64,000 nucleotides of DNA from Paguma larvata (taxonomy: Eukaryota; Chordata; Mammalia; Carnivora; Viverridae): assembly GCA_030068075.1 (NCBI GenBank), contig CM057832.1, positions 79,950,502-80,014,501 of the forward strand. Reading direction: 5' to 3'. The notes under the pieces were generated by a model, which saw nothing but the letters and a program-made list of their open reading frames with translations, was not told the DNA's origin and did no database searches. How positions within the stretch are numbered: position 1 is the stretch's first letter; each line of letters begins with the position of its first letter. Below, piece after piece: positions 47,586 to 59,014 of the stretch. The translations under genes and the position numbers were made by a program.

Positions 47586-48330
47586 CAAACATCTAATTAG
47601 ACCAAAACAAAACCAGTTTACAAGCCCTGGCTCATCATCTTGATGGCTATGTGGCCTGATCCTATAATTTATGACTAAACACTGTTATTTTCCTTCTCTG
47701 GGCATTAGGCAACTCAGGAAAGGGTTCCAGAAAAATTTCAACACTACTGACACTCTTGATTATTAATATTAGTCATACTATTTATTTTTTTAATGGCCTG
47801 TCTTCTAAACCCATGTGTCAGATTTTTAGACAAGAATGTATTTATAAACGGTTGCAGCCCAAAGGCAGCCCTGAAAGCTTTCCACTGGGAATGCCCTGCT
47901 TTTCCAACGCTGACCTCACTTCCCAAAGCCCCTGGGAATCATCTCTCCTTCCTTTCGAGCTGCCCCAGGGACTCCTTCTTCTTGGTCTAGAGGACAGTGG
48001 GAGTAGTGAGTGACTGGGGGAGAGACAGGGGTTATTAGTAAGGCCTTGGAGTTCCAACTTCCTCCCTCCCTTCCCAGCCTGCCAACTTCCCTCCAGGGGA
48101 GGTGGCTCAGATTTTCCAGATAAGCCCATTTAGCATCTGTATGGCCTCCGCAGGGGGCCCTCCAATTTGGATTCCTATGGGGATCCCTCTGGGGAGTTGG
48201 GAGTTGGTCTAAGAGGCGGATTTCTGCTCTGCGCTTAGAGTTTGCCCAGGGATTTGCATTAGTGAGTGAACTCTCCTTGGGAGTCTGATGATTTCACCAT
48301 TATGTATGGCGTGCATGTTTTACTTTGGGC
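47584..48330. other. Non-coding DNA
   Basis: Mixed GC, several overlapping chance frames on both strands. No gene or repeat recognised. Confidence 0.4.
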
Positions 48331-48339
48331 ATAAGGTAG

Positions 48340-48779
48340 TCCGGGCAAAATGTTCTTAAAACATTGGTAAGGACCAAGAAGCTGGAGTTTGTTGCCTGAG
48401 TCCCATGGTGGTTGTGGAGGGTGCTTTCAGGCACACAGGCTTGAGCGATGGAAAACCAAAGGGGCCACAGTGACCACCTGGCTGAGTAGAGACAAGCCCA
48501 TCAGGCGAGGCGACCCACCCCAAAATATCCATAGGCCCTAACCAACCAATGGGTTACTTACAACTAGGCACAGTTACCAAAAGAGCACTTACCTCCTCAC
48601 TTTCCCTCCTTAAACGCACCCCCATCCCATGACCTCCTTGCAGACAGCCTCTCCTCTGCTGTCCTGCCCTCCGCTCCCCTGCAATGTATTCAATAATCTT
48701 CCATCTCCTTCCTTCTGCCTCGGGTGAATTCTTTCACCTCTCAGTGCCACCAGCTTCCCCCCAATCTTCACCCAACATT
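48340..48779 (+). mobile_element. Candidate endogenous retrovirus LTR (gammaretrovirus-like)
   Basis: A C-rich promoter-like part with CCAACCAATGGG (CCAAT-like), a TTAAACG box near 48610, then TATTCAATAATCTTCC (poly(A)-like) and a CT-rich U5 ending CACCCAACA at 48778. It is followed by TTTGAGGGGCCCCCATCC, which resembles a decayed tRNA-Pro-type primer-binding site. The palindrome GGTGAATTCTTTCACC lies at 48723-48738. The left edge is uncertain. No intact gag, pol or env frame follows, so at most a remnant. Confidence 0.5.
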
Positions 48780-49734
48780 TGAGGGGCCCCCATCCAATCG
48801 AGAGACACCCCATTTAGGCACCACCGTGGTCACAAACCACAAAGATGAGGATCAGGTCAGTTGTGAAGGGAAGGAGGCTGAGCCCCACTTATATTCCCAT
48901 GAGTGTCTGGAAGGGTGTTCACTGTGATGTTTTTATGGTGTCTTGCAATCTTTAAACTTTCCCCTTGTTAGTTCTTTTCTAGAACCCCTGAAAGGCCCCT
49001 CCCACTAGGGCTGCGCTTGCTTTAAGGACCATGAGCCTATGGAGGCAGGAAGCACTTACCGGAAGTAAGGCCAAGGCAGAGAACAGGGCAGAGCCCCCTG
49101 CCCATCCCGACACTGCCAACCTGGAGCAGGAAGTTCATTTTCCTGCTCCCTACTTCCTCCTCCTGGACTTGGGCCACACCTGGCCTAGGATGGATACACG
49201 AGTCAGGTCCTTGGAAAGTTCCCATTATCTTATGGGTGGCTGAACCGGGGGCAGACCAACGAGACGCCTCTTCTGTTTTCCTCCTCCATCCCCTGTGCCA
49301 TATGGAAGAGTCTTTTTGGGTTTAAAGGACTCCTATGGAATCTGGAAGAAACAGGACCCTACAGGTGATGCACAAAACTGGATAAAAGGACAAAGGGCCC
49401 TTAAGAGCAGGGAGCGGAAGAAAAAGGAGAAAGCCCAAATAGGGAGAGGGTCTCCAATGACAGCATAGAGGATGCGGTCGGAGGCCCTCGAGAGTCTAGA
49501 ATTGGAGTCTCATGTTAATTCTAGAAATTCAGAAAATTGGGGTGGGATCGTGGGATCACTATGTTCGGATGGTGTTCCAAACTTAAAAAAAAAACAACTC
49601 AGGACGGCTTATAGTCTTAAAAGTAATAGAAGCAGAACACGGAGGACGTTTAGGGCAGTGCAAGTACTCTTGTAGTAGGAAGCACTCTTGCTTTAAAAAC
49701 AAAGTTCAACCAAGCACATTTGAAGTTGTAACTG

Positions 49735-50095
49735 GCTTCATTAAACAGCGGGCAGCCCGGCCAGCGAGTCCAAGGTTGCTCCCAGGAGCTGTACCTGAAG
49801 GAAGGTTTTTGTAGGAAGGAGGATGGGGCCGGAAAGTTATTAACAAAAGAGAAGGATTGTTGTTTGAGGTGTGGTCACTTAGTGGGGGGCGGGGCGGTGG
49901 GGTGGAGAGCAGGGGGTCTTATCACCTCATCTTCCTTTGGGGAATGGGGAGGGGACTTGTGCCAGATTACCTCACTGAGCAGAACATTCCTGACTAACCA
50001 GCTAAAACGGTAATTTTGAGGGAGGTTGAAACTGCAATTAGGTTGGGTATAGCCCGTTTGGTGACCTGGCCAAAGTGATGCCATTTTTGGCCTGT
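49735..50095 (-). mobile_element. Candidate LTR, reversed
   Basis: On the minus strand: AAGCCACAGGCCAAAAATGG, TTTCAACCTCCCTCAAAATT, TGATAAGACCCCCTGCTCTC, a CCTACAAAAACC box and a GC-rich end, an arrangement seen in mammalian LTRs. The family was not identified. Confidence 0.4.
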
Positions 50096-50639
50096 GGCTT
50101 TCTTTTTCACCACCGTATTGTAGGGGAGGAAAGGTTTGCCCCTCCCTTCCTCGGTGTAATAGCCTGGGTTTATGACATGAACCGACAGCAGGTGCGTTAC
50201 CAGGAAGATATGTATATAAACGTACTAATTGTTATTATCATGTGCATGAGGGTATCACAAAAGAAAAGCAGTGAGTGAGATTGGAGTTTATATAAGATCT
50301 TCCCGGGGGGGAAGAAGACTTAAGGGAGAACAAATCATTTTTAGAAAAGGGGGATGGGCCGTTTGGAAGAGGAAATAGGAGGTAGGATGGTATGTGTGAC
50401 AAAGTCTGTCTGGGTGTGGTGTTGACTTCTAGTCTCCTCTCTTAAGATAAGAGTCAAACCTCCCTAGATGATCAAACTCCTAGGGAGGGGATTTACGACA
50501 AGGGAATTTTCTTTGGCCAACAAAAGGAGGCACATAATGGGGGAGGGGGGTGACAGACAACGTCTCTCCCTTCACTTTCTGTTTTTCGAGGGTCCTGTGC
50601 TCAAAATACTCAATATGCCAAAGTGGCATATTTTGAGTT

Positions 50640-50942
50640 GCCCTCGACTCCTTCACTGTAATAATGGGTACACGTCATTATGCCTTTGTCCAGAATCACG
50701 GGACATACAAGAGCAAGGCTGACGCTAGTGCAAACCATGGACTTTGGGCGATTACGACATGTCGGTGTAGGTTCATCGCTTGTAATAAATGCACCACTCG
50801 GGTGGGGTTGTTGATAACGGGGAGACTGTCCATGTGTGAAGGGAGGGGACAAGGGGCATATGGGAAACTCTGCACTTTCTACTCCGTTTTGCTGTGACCC
50901 TAAAACTGCTCTAGAAAAGAGTCTGTTAAAAAAAAAATAAAG
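50640..50942 (+). repeat. Old LINE-1 3' end
   Basis: TGCAAACCATGGACTTTGGG, GGTTCATCGCTTGTAATAAA, CTGTGACCCTAAAACTGCTC and an A-run: the typical L1M-type 3' UTR. Confidence 0.75.
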
Positions 50943-51994
50943 CTGTGGAGGACGCTGAAGAGCTTTTGTTTGTGTGCAGGCAGGGAGCAAGATTTCCTGT
51001 CCCCTTGAGTCCCCCTAGTCAGACTAAGAGTCGAATTGACATGAGACGGGTTCATAGGAGAAAGTCACATCTACTAGGTACCTACAGGGAATCCACGCAC
51101 ACATGCAAATTCCGAAGACAGTCAGGCGCGAGGTTCGCATGTCGTTCTGAACTAAGAAGAAGGGGGTGGGGGTCGGGGACCCCAAAGGGAAGGAATGCAA
51201 TTCACAGGAAGATGAAAAAGAGGAAGTTTAGTAAACAAACGCCTGCTGGGCCACTGAGAAACCATGGGGCGGACAGGACTTTGATCAGACAAGGTCTAGC
51301 TGGGTTCTTAGTCCACCATACCTACTCGCAGAATAACCGGTTACCTGTGCCGACAGCTCTCTCTCTCTCTCTCTGGAGCAGGTGCTCCATCTAAGTCCTT
51401 TTCAGGCAGTTGCGGGGCTGGGGGGGTAAAGAGCTTTTCCTGGGGTCTCCTGGGTTTCCATCGCTTTTTAAAACTAATAATTTTTATGCCAAAGTGGCCC
51501 ATGTTGAGTCAGCCTAACCTTGGTCCCTACAGGGTGCTTGCTGTATTTATCCATTTTTCACCAGATTTCAAGCTAAAACTGAGAAATTTCCAAAAATACT
51601 TATTAGTTCAGTAACTTAGAACAATAATAAGCCAATTAGTACCTATTCATATTAATGACATATTTTAGGACCAATAACTATATTTTCAAAACACAACAAA
51701 ATACATCGAGTTAAAAGAACGGCATTGTTTTATAGTTTTGTACATCTCTAATGTTGGGCGTAAACAAAAATCACTCCAAAACATGCCTTTTTGGTGTATG
51801 ACTTATTTGGGGCTAAATGCCAGTGAGAAAAGACTCAGGAAAAACTCTACAAACAGGACTCAAGTTTTCCTTTTGTTAAGGGAATTTAGATTTCTAAGGG
51901 AAATTTCCAGTTGTAGAGGTATCTCCCTCCCCCTCACCAGAAAAAGGATTTAACAACTGTTATTCGTGGAAAGGACAACTAAAATCTGCACTAC
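50943..51994. other. Non-coding DNA, possibly LTR-derived to about 51540
   Basis: A (CT)n run at 51355-51374 and a repeated motif (atgccaaagtggc, 51486-51498) shared with 50615-50627. A 149-codon plus frame (50945-51394) starts at GTG in this repeat-like DNA and is not called. Confidence 0.35.
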
Positions 51995-51997
51995 AAA

Positions 51998-52193
51998 CTA
52001 TTTATTTATTTACTTATTTATTTGAGAGAGAGGGTGGGGGGAGAGGGAAAGAGAGTGCAGGGAGGGGCAGTGAAAGAGGGAAAGAATCCGATGCAGGCTC
52101 CTCACCACTGTCAGCGAGCTCAAACTCATGAACTATGAGATCACGACCTGAGCCAAAGTCTGACGCTTAACCGACTGAGGCACCCGGGGTCCC
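51998..52193 (-). repeat. Felid SINE
   Basis: Ends ctgaggcacccggggtccc. Abuts the left edge of the L1 ORF2 fragment. Confidence 0.88.
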
Positions 52194-52932
52194 TTCTCTT
52201 GTCCTTTTGATGATAGCTGTTCTACCAGCGTGAGGTGATACCTCCTTGTGGCTTACATTTGCATTTTCCTGATGATAAGTGATGTTGAACTTTTTTTTGG
52301 TACCTGTTGGTCATTTGTAGATCTTCTCTGGAAAAATGTCTGTTTAGGTCCTTTGCCCTTTGAATTGGGTTATTTATTTTTTGCTATTGAGTTTTATGAG
52401 TTCCTTGTGTATTTTGGTTATTAACCCTTTATTGGATACGTGGTTTGCCAATATTTCCTTCAATTCTATAAGTTTCCTTTTCATTTCGTTGATGGTTTCC
52501 TTTGTTGTGCAAAAGTTTTTTAGTTTGTTGTAGTCTTGCTTGTGTTTTTTTTTTTTTTTTTTTTTTTTTTTGCTTTTGTTGCCTTTTCTTTTTCTGCCAA
52601 ATCCAAAAGTCATTGCCAAGACTGGTGTCAAGGAGCTAACCCTTGTGTTTTCTTCTGGGAGTTTTATAGTTTTAGGTATTAGGTTCAAGCTTTTAATCCA
52701 TTTTGAGTTTTTAAGTTTGGTATAAATAGGGGTCCAGTTTCACTCTTTTGTATGTGGCTTTCTAGTTTTCCTGACGTTTATTTAGAGATATCTTTTTCCT
52801 ATTGTATATTCTTAGCTCCTTTGCTGTAGATTAATTGGCCATATTTATGCGGGTTTATTTCTGGGCTCTCGATTCCATCCCATTGACCTATGTGTTTGCT
52901 TTATGCCAATACTATACCATTATTGTTGTTTT

Positions 52933-53154
52933 TAAAAAATTTTTTTTAATGTTTATTTTTGAGAGAGAGAGAGAGAGAGAGAGAGAGTATAAGTAGGGTA
53001 GAGGCAGAGACAGAGAGAGACACAGCATCTGAAGCACACTCCAGGCTCTGAGCTGTCAGCACAGAGCCCAATGTGGGGCTTGAACCCATGAACCGTGAGA
53101 TCATGACCTGAGCTGAAGTCGGATGCTTAACTGACTGAGCCACCCAGGTGCCCC
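52933..53154 (-). repeat. Felid SINE in L1 ORF2
   Basis: Interrupts the L1 between TATACCATTATTGTTGTTTT and TCGTTTTGATTACTATAAC. The tail side holds a (GA)n run. Confidence 0.93.
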
Positions 53155-53930
53155 ATCGTTTTGATTACTATAACTTTACAGTATAGTTTGAATTTATTAA
53201 GTGGTGATGCCTCCTGCCGTGTTCTTTGTTAAGATTGCTTTGGCTATTTGAGGTCTTTTGTGTCTCTATACAGATCTTAAAATTACTTGTTCTATTTCCA
53301 TGAAAGATGCCACTGGAATTTTGACAGGGATTTCACCGAATCTGTAGATCATTTTAACAATATTAATTCTTTTCATCCATGAACACAGAATAGTTTTATG
53401 GTTATTTGTATCTTTAATTTCTTTAATCAACGTCTTCTGGTTTTCAGTATACAGATCTTTCCTTTTGTTGGTTAAATTTATTCCTAAGTATTTAATCCTT
53501 CTGATGTTATCGTAAATGGGATGGTTCCCTCAATTTGTCTTTCTGATCGTTCTCTGTTGCTGTATGAAAACACAACTGATTTGTGTGTATTGATTTTGTG
53601 CCCTGCGTCTTTACTGAAACTATTTAAAACTGCAAACCCTTCTTTGCTGAAACCTTTAAGGCTTGCTATAGAGTCATGTCATTTGCAAGTAGCAACAGCT
53701 TTACTTCTTCCTTTCCAAATTGGACACCTTTGTTTCCTTTTCTTGCTTACTTGCTATGGCTACGACTTCTAATAGTGTTTTGAGTAAAAATGGTGAGAGT
53801 GGCATCCTTGTCTTGTTCCTGATCTTAGAGGAAAATCTCTCAGAGTTTCACTTTTCAGTATGATGTTAATTGTGGGCATGCCATCAATGACCTTTATTAT
53901 GTTGAGATGTTCCTTCTCTACCCAGTTTCT

Positions 53931-53969
53931 TTCTTCCTTCCTTTCTTCCTTCCTTTCTTTCTATCTATC

Positions 53970-54011
<42 letters not shown>
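53931..54011. repeat. (CTTC)n(ATCT)n microsatellite
   Basis: About 30 bp of TTCC/TTTC followed by about twelve ATCT units, grown from the SINE tail. Confidence 0.93.
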
Positions 54012-54012
<1 letters not shown>

Positions 54013-54190
54013 CTTGAGAGAGCATGGGCGAGGGAGGGGTAGAGAGAGAGTGAAAGAGAGAGACTCCCAAGCAGGCTCTGCATTGTCAGCTCAGAGCCTG
54101 ACATGGGGCTCAAACCCACGAACCTCCAGATTATGACCTGAGCTGAAATCAAGAGCCAGTTGCTTAACCAACTGAAGCACCCAGGCACCC
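53931..54190 (-). repeat. Felid SINE in L1 with a long tetranucleotide tail
   Basis: Perfect duplication tccttctctacccagtttct at 53911-53930 and 54191-54210. The A-tail has turned into (TTCC)n/(TTTC)n followed by (ATCT)n. Confidence 0.96.
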
Positions 54191-54250
54191 TCCTTCTCTA
54201 CCCAGTTTCTTGGGAGTTAAAACATTCTATATCCTAATTAATATATCCAG

Positions 54251-54847
54251 AAAGGATGGACTGTGTGAACTCAGACTCTGTCAGCAGACATCAGAATATA
54301 ATGACCTCAGTTTTATATATTCCAAAGGGGCCATTACTTGGGATCTTTAGGATATTATGGATAATTAGTCAAACTGAGGATCTGAAAGCATTTCTTACTG
54401 TTGTAGGATGTCTAACAGTGATGTGATGTAATGTCTAACAATAGCTCTACACAGAAAGACAGTCGCGAAGTCGTAGCTTTGAACAACAGGAAAAATTTAT
54501 GTGCTTCATACAGTGCCTCTCCTTCCCCTTCTGGTATGTGACTATTTTCATTTACAAAAGATAAATCCATGCCAAGAATTCAACTGGACGTGGCCTAAAA
54601 TTATTTTAATCTTGGTGTATACCTTGGAGGTGTGAAGTCAGCTTTCCTTGGCAACCTTGCGTAGTCAGTCCACACAAACTTCACATTTATGAATGTGGGT
54701 CTTTCTTTAGATGTGGCAATGGGGCTTAGTAGAGTATGGGGGCAGGGATAGGATAAGAAACATACTATAAATATTATTTAATACAATCTATCAAATTCAA
54801 AGTTGGCCAAATTATTTTTAGAAGCTATACAGAAGATGGAGCAAAAT
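54251..54847. other. Non-coding DNA
   Basis: AT-rich, without a recognised gene or repeat. Confidence 0.4.
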
Positions 54848-54859
54848 ATAAGCATTGTA

Positions 54860-55053
54860 GGGGTGCCTGAGTGGCTCAGTTGGTTAACTCTTGACTTCGG
54901 CTCTGCTCATGGTCTCAGTTGGTGAGTTCGAGGCCCGCATTAGGCTCTTCACTGACAGCACGGAGCCTGCTTGAGATTCTCCCTCTCTTTCTGCCCCTCC
55001 CCTGCTCACACTCTCTCTGTCTCAGAAATAAATAATAAACTTTAAAAAAATAC
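54860..55053 (+). repeat. Felid SINE
   Basis: Perfect 12-bp ataagcattgta at 54848-54859 and 55054-55065. Confidence 0.93.
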
Positions 55054-55204
55054 ATAAGCATTGTAAGGGGGCAAGAAAGATTGTACCAGGCAATTAGAAT
55101 CTATCACCAAGATAACCAAAATGAGGATTTTGACCAAGTTTGAGGCTGAGTAGAAGATGTCCTAGAGAAACTCCCAAATTTGAATATGAAATTGTGTTGT
55201 GCAT

Positions 55205-55330
55205 GTGACAGTATTTGTTATGTATTAAGTGCGTTGCATGGGGCAGGTGCCACTGGTGAGACACCCCCATTTTACAGGTAAGAAAAGTGAGGCTGGTGTC
55301 AATAAATCAGTAGCAGAGTTTAGATACATT
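55205..55330 (-). repeat. MIR-type fragment
   Basis: CCCCATTTTACAGGTAAGAA then GTGAGGCTGGTGTCAATAAA and TCAGTAGCAGAGTTTAGATA. The stretch 55331-55830 shows no gene. Confidence 0.6.
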
Positions 55331-55830
55331 TTAAAAATTCTAATAAAAATCTCAGGTTCTCTTTGACGCACCCCAGTGGCTTCTCTGTGTCCTCAAAGCA
55401 GAGGAGAGAAAGTCCCTCTGGGTCGTTACAGTTTCAAGTGGCCAAGGGTCTAACCACTCTATCCACGGATTTTTGTATATTGAAGCTAATCGTAATAAAA
55501 TCTTTCTAAAATGATATCACATAGTTTCTTGCCCTTTCCACATGTAATACTGAACACTTCCAACTTTTCCTGAAAACTCATCCCATAAATGAGTTGGAGC
55601 TCCCGGGGTCTGAGGTGTGGGAGGCTCCTGGCCCCACACGGTGCTTTTCCAGTCTGCTGGTCAGAGAATGTTTTTGTCCCTCCCTTACGGCTGTTCTTGT
55701 GGTTGTAGATAAGAATCTCCCAGGGCCTTAGAACGTGAAAAATTAAACCAGTCAGCATTGTATGTAAAGTACAAGTAGACAGACCTGAAAAGCTAGCCCA
55801 CAAGGAAAGTATTAAGAGCACAGATGCTCT

Positions 55831-56038
55831 GGGGCGCCTGGGTGGCTAAGTGCTTGTGTCTGACTCTTCATTTTGGCTCAGGTCACCATCTCACGGTTCC
55901 TGATTCACGGAACTGAGCCCCACGCTGGGCTCCAATCTGACAGCATGGAGCCTCCTTGGGATCCTCTCTCTCCCTCTCTCTCTGCCCCTCCCCCGCTCTC
56001 TCTCGCTCTCAAAATAAATAAATTAAAGAAAAAAAAAA
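55831..56038 (+). repeat. Felid SINE
   Basis: Flanks agcacagatgctct and agcagagattccct, diverged. Confidence 0.88.
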
Positions 56039-56365
56039 GCAGAGATTCCCTAACTTACATTCTCTGGTTATAGCAGCCTGATTAATCTTTTTTTTTTTTA
56101 TGTTGTGTCCTAGATAGGGGAGCATATCACTTAACTGAATTCCAAGTAAGGAAGGCAGTGAAACTTTCATTAGAAGCAAGATATAGACACGCACACATAA
56201 ACACATACACACAATTTTATTTATCTGTCTCACTAGTCCTGACCTATGACACTTAAAAATTTCCACCCACACTAAAAAATAACTTTATTTTTGAAGAAAG
56301 GAAATTTTTAAATACCCATTTAGCATTTGTTTATACTTCCTATTGTTAAGAGTGGTATTTTGGGA

Positions 56366-56563
56366 GGGCACCTGGGTGGCTCAGGCGGTTAAGTGTCCGA
56401 CTCTTGATTTTGGCTCTGGTCATAATCTCACGGTTTGTGAGTTTGAGCCCCACGTCTGGTTCTGTGCTGGCAACATGGAGCCTGCTTGAGATTCTCTCTC
56501 TGTCCCTCTCTCTCTGCTCCTCCCCTGCTCTATCAAAAATAGATACATAAAAACTTAAAAAAA
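56366..56563 (+). repeat. Felid SINE
   Basis: Head GGGCACCTGGGTGGCTCAGG. Followed directly by a headless copy. Confidence 0.9.
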
Positions 56564-56571
56564 AAAGAGTT

Positions 56572-56727
56572 TTTTCATGATCTTATGGTTCCTGAGCCCA
56601 AGCCCCAAGTTGGGCTCTTTGCTGATGGCACACAGCCTGCTGGGGATTTTCCCTCTCCCTCTTTCTCTGCCCCTCCCCTGCTCATGATCTCTCTCTCCGT
56701 CTCTCAAAATAAATAAATAAACTTAAA
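56572..56727 (+). repeat. Felid SINE, 5'-truncated
   Basis: Starts at tcatgatcttatggttcctg, so the A-box part of the tRNA-like head is missing. Either a truncated insertion or an unequal duplication with its neighbour. Confidence 0.88.
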
Positions 56728-56834
56728 AAATAACCAAACACGAACATAACTCTGGGTGAGTTTTTATGTTCTTGAGTTTTGTATTTTTCATGTGTAAAAT
56801 GCAGGTCAGTAAAGATTAAAATGAGGCCCTATGG

Positions 56835-57215
56835 TGTGGCAGGTGTCTTAGTGCATCTGAGCTGCTATAACAAAATTCCATAGACTTGGGTAGCTTATAA
56901 ACAACGACAATTTCTTTCCCATGGTTCTGGAGGCTGGGAAGCCCAAGATCAAGGCCCAGCACATTCGGTATCTGGTGACGTTCTGCTCCCCGGCTCACAG
57001 ATGGCTGTCTTCTCACTGAGTCCTCATGTGGTGGGAGGGGTGAGGGGCTCCCCGGGGTCTGCCTCTTTTATAAGGGCACTAATTCCATTCACGAGGCTCT
57101 GTCCTTATGACCTAACCACCCCCCGCAGGCCCCCACCTCCTAACACCATCACACTGGGGTTAGGATTCAACACAGGAACTTGGGGGGAATATGGACATTC
57201 AGTCCACAGCACCAG
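56835..57215 (-). repeat. MaLR-type LTR
   Basis: GCTGCTATAACAAAATTCCA, GGTTCTGGAGGCTGGGAAGC, CTTTTATAAGGGCACTAATT and TGGGGTTAGGATTCAACACA are the reversed MaLR order. Confidence 0.8.
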
Positions 57216-57423
57216 CTCCCAAGGGCAAGGACACGAGAAGACGGATATTATATGAACTTGAATTCAACTGAAGTTCAAGTAGAGCAATACCAATAACCAT
57301 ATTTACTCTATAGCTTAAAACACACACTCACTGTCACCTTCATCTATCAGAAGGAAATAAAACCAGCCTACTAAGTTGGCCTGACAGGACCACTGAATGT
57401 CTGGACAGGAATTCACCACAGTC

Positions 57424-57635
57424 TTTTTTTTAATGTGTATTTATTTTTGAGAGAGCAAGAGACAAGAGTGTGAGCAGGGGAGGGACACAGAGAGAGCGAG
57501 ACACAGAATCTGAAGCAGGCTCCAGGCTCTGAGCCGTCGGCACAGATCCCAACATGGGGCTTGAACTCACAAAGTGTGAGATCATGACCTGAACCGAAGT
57601 CGGACGCTTAACCGACTGAGCCACCCAGGCGCTCC
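57424..57635 (-). repeat. Felid SINE
   Basis: Ends gactgagccacccaggcgctcc. Interior close to the family consensus. Confidence 0.92.
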
Positions 57636-57659
57636 TGGGAATGGACTATATGACTACAT

Positions 57660-57750
57660 TCTATGCAGTTCCGCCCTCTCATTTAACGCGAGGGGAAACC
57701 GAGGTCCAGGAGGCTTGTGAAACCCACCCAGAGACAGACAACCGTGATGC
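57660..57750 (-). repeat. MIR-like fragment
   Basis: CTCATTTAACGCGAGGGGAA then CCGAGGTCCAGGAGGCTTGT. Confidence 0.45.
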
Positions 57751-58329
57751 CACAGGTTTGCATGGACTTGTCACTGACAAAAATTTCTTTCCCAAAAAGA
57801 GGTTGAACTGAGCCAAGGGAAGGACGGGGGCTCTTTACATTAACATGAACATCTTTTTATTTATGTGGTTGTTGGTAATTTACAAAGCACCTCCTTACCT
57901 CCCTACCCTAGCTTATTACGCTACACCCACGAGCTTAGAAAGATGGCTCTTTTCCCCCTCTTGTCTTTGGGAGATGCTTTGCAATCTCAGACCTGTGCCA
58001 TAGCAGCTGATTCTAGAAGTAACCTTAACTTAAAAAAAAAACACACACACATGGGGGCACCGGGGTTGGTGGGAGCCGTTTTAGGCTCACAGGTTGATAA
58101 GCAACCTTGGGGTTGCATCCTGGGGATGGGTTGCACCTCCCCCGTTGTGGTTGGATGTATGGTCCTCAAAACAATGCCCTGATTTCTCCTGTTTACAGAT
58201 AATTAACATCGGGGCCTTAAAGGAAACACCCTGTTCTCTCCCCCCACCCTACATTTATATGTTAATTATCCTGAAACCAACATACAAGATTAAGGAAGTT
58301 GCCACCTTGCTGGTAAAAAACAATTATTG

Positions 58330-58589
58330 TTAAAGAGAGAAAACTATGGAATGTCACTCATTGTTGTAATGTAACTCACTACCTTTAAAAATAAAGACAC
58401 TGAGACCAGCAGGGCAGAGATGCCAGAATAGAGACGCCAGAATGGCGGAGACGCCAAAATGGCGGAGATGCCAGAATTTCCAGGGCTGCCTGCTTGGTCA
58501 TCAGATTCCATCTCACTCGTGGCTTTCTCACTTCATTTCGCCTGACCGTCCGTCCTTCGTGGACCCCTAGATTCACCGGAACAAGGACC
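58330..58589 (+). mobile_element. Candidate LTR with tandem repeat
   Basis: Begins near TGTTAAAGAGAGAAAAC, has a CCTTTAAAAATAAAG box (TATA/poly(A)-like) and ends in a pyrimidine-rich GTCCGTCCTTCGTGGACCCC region. No retroviral coding sequence adjoins. The left part 57751-58329 is unclassified and may belong to it. Confidence 0.4.
58417..58477. repeat. 17-bp tandem repeat
   Basis: Unit gagacgccagaatggcg at 58431-58447 and, with one change, 58448-58464. Partial units gagatgccagaat(a) lie on both sides. Confidence 0.85.
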
Positions 58590-58803
58590 CCGGCACTGGG
58601 TGGCTCAGTTGATTAAGCGTCCAACTTTGGCTCAGGTCATGATCTCAGGGTTGGTAAGTTTGAGCCCCACATCGGGGGTCTCTGCTGTCAGCATGGAGCC
58701 CACTTCAGAGCCTCCGAACCGGTCTCTTTCTGCTCCTCCCCTGTTCATGCTCTCCCTCTTGCTCTCTCAAAAATAAAATAAACACTTAAAAATCTATTTT
58801 AAA
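58590..58803 (+). repeat. Felid SINE downstream of FXN
   Basis: Head begins within ccggcactgggtggctcag. Antisense to FXN; similarity to the human FXN 3' flank stops here. Confidence 0.9.
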
Positions 58804-59014
58804 AAATCCACACACACATTATTAATGAAACGTGTACACCTGGCTCTGTATGCGTCTCTGTGGAAGAAAAGGGATCATATCCGCTGAGCCTCTGGGGCCG
58901 TCCACACCCTGGCAGACAGGAAGTGCAAACAGAATGATCTTTGGAGAAGTGTTCGTGACACTTTCATAGGAAAGGGCTTAGAAATGTTTACAGTTTCAGG
59001 AGGCGTGGCAGGCA

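Larger units (their letters stand above)
52195..54250 (-). repeat. LINE-1 ORF2 fragment with two SINE insertions
   Basis: Reversed ORF2 sequence: GCATTTTCCTGATGATAAGT, AGTTCCTTGTGTATTTTGGT, CTTTTAATCCATTTTGAGTT, CCAATACTATACCATTATTG, then after the SINE ATTACTATAACTTTACAGTA, TTTCCTTTTCTTGCTTACTT and TATTATGTTGAGATGTTCCT. Stops and indels show it is dead. The 23-T run at 52543-52571 interrupts it. The right part ends near 54250. Confidence 0.92.

Noticed and set aside
48724..48927. Possible retroviral gag start after the candidate LTR
   Set aside because: Only 67 codons, starts inside the LTR-like end, and shows no capsid or nucleocapsid motif.
52374..52688. 104-codon Lys-rich minus frame
   Set aside because: Remnant of L1 ORF2 with a poly(T) insertion; not an independent gene.
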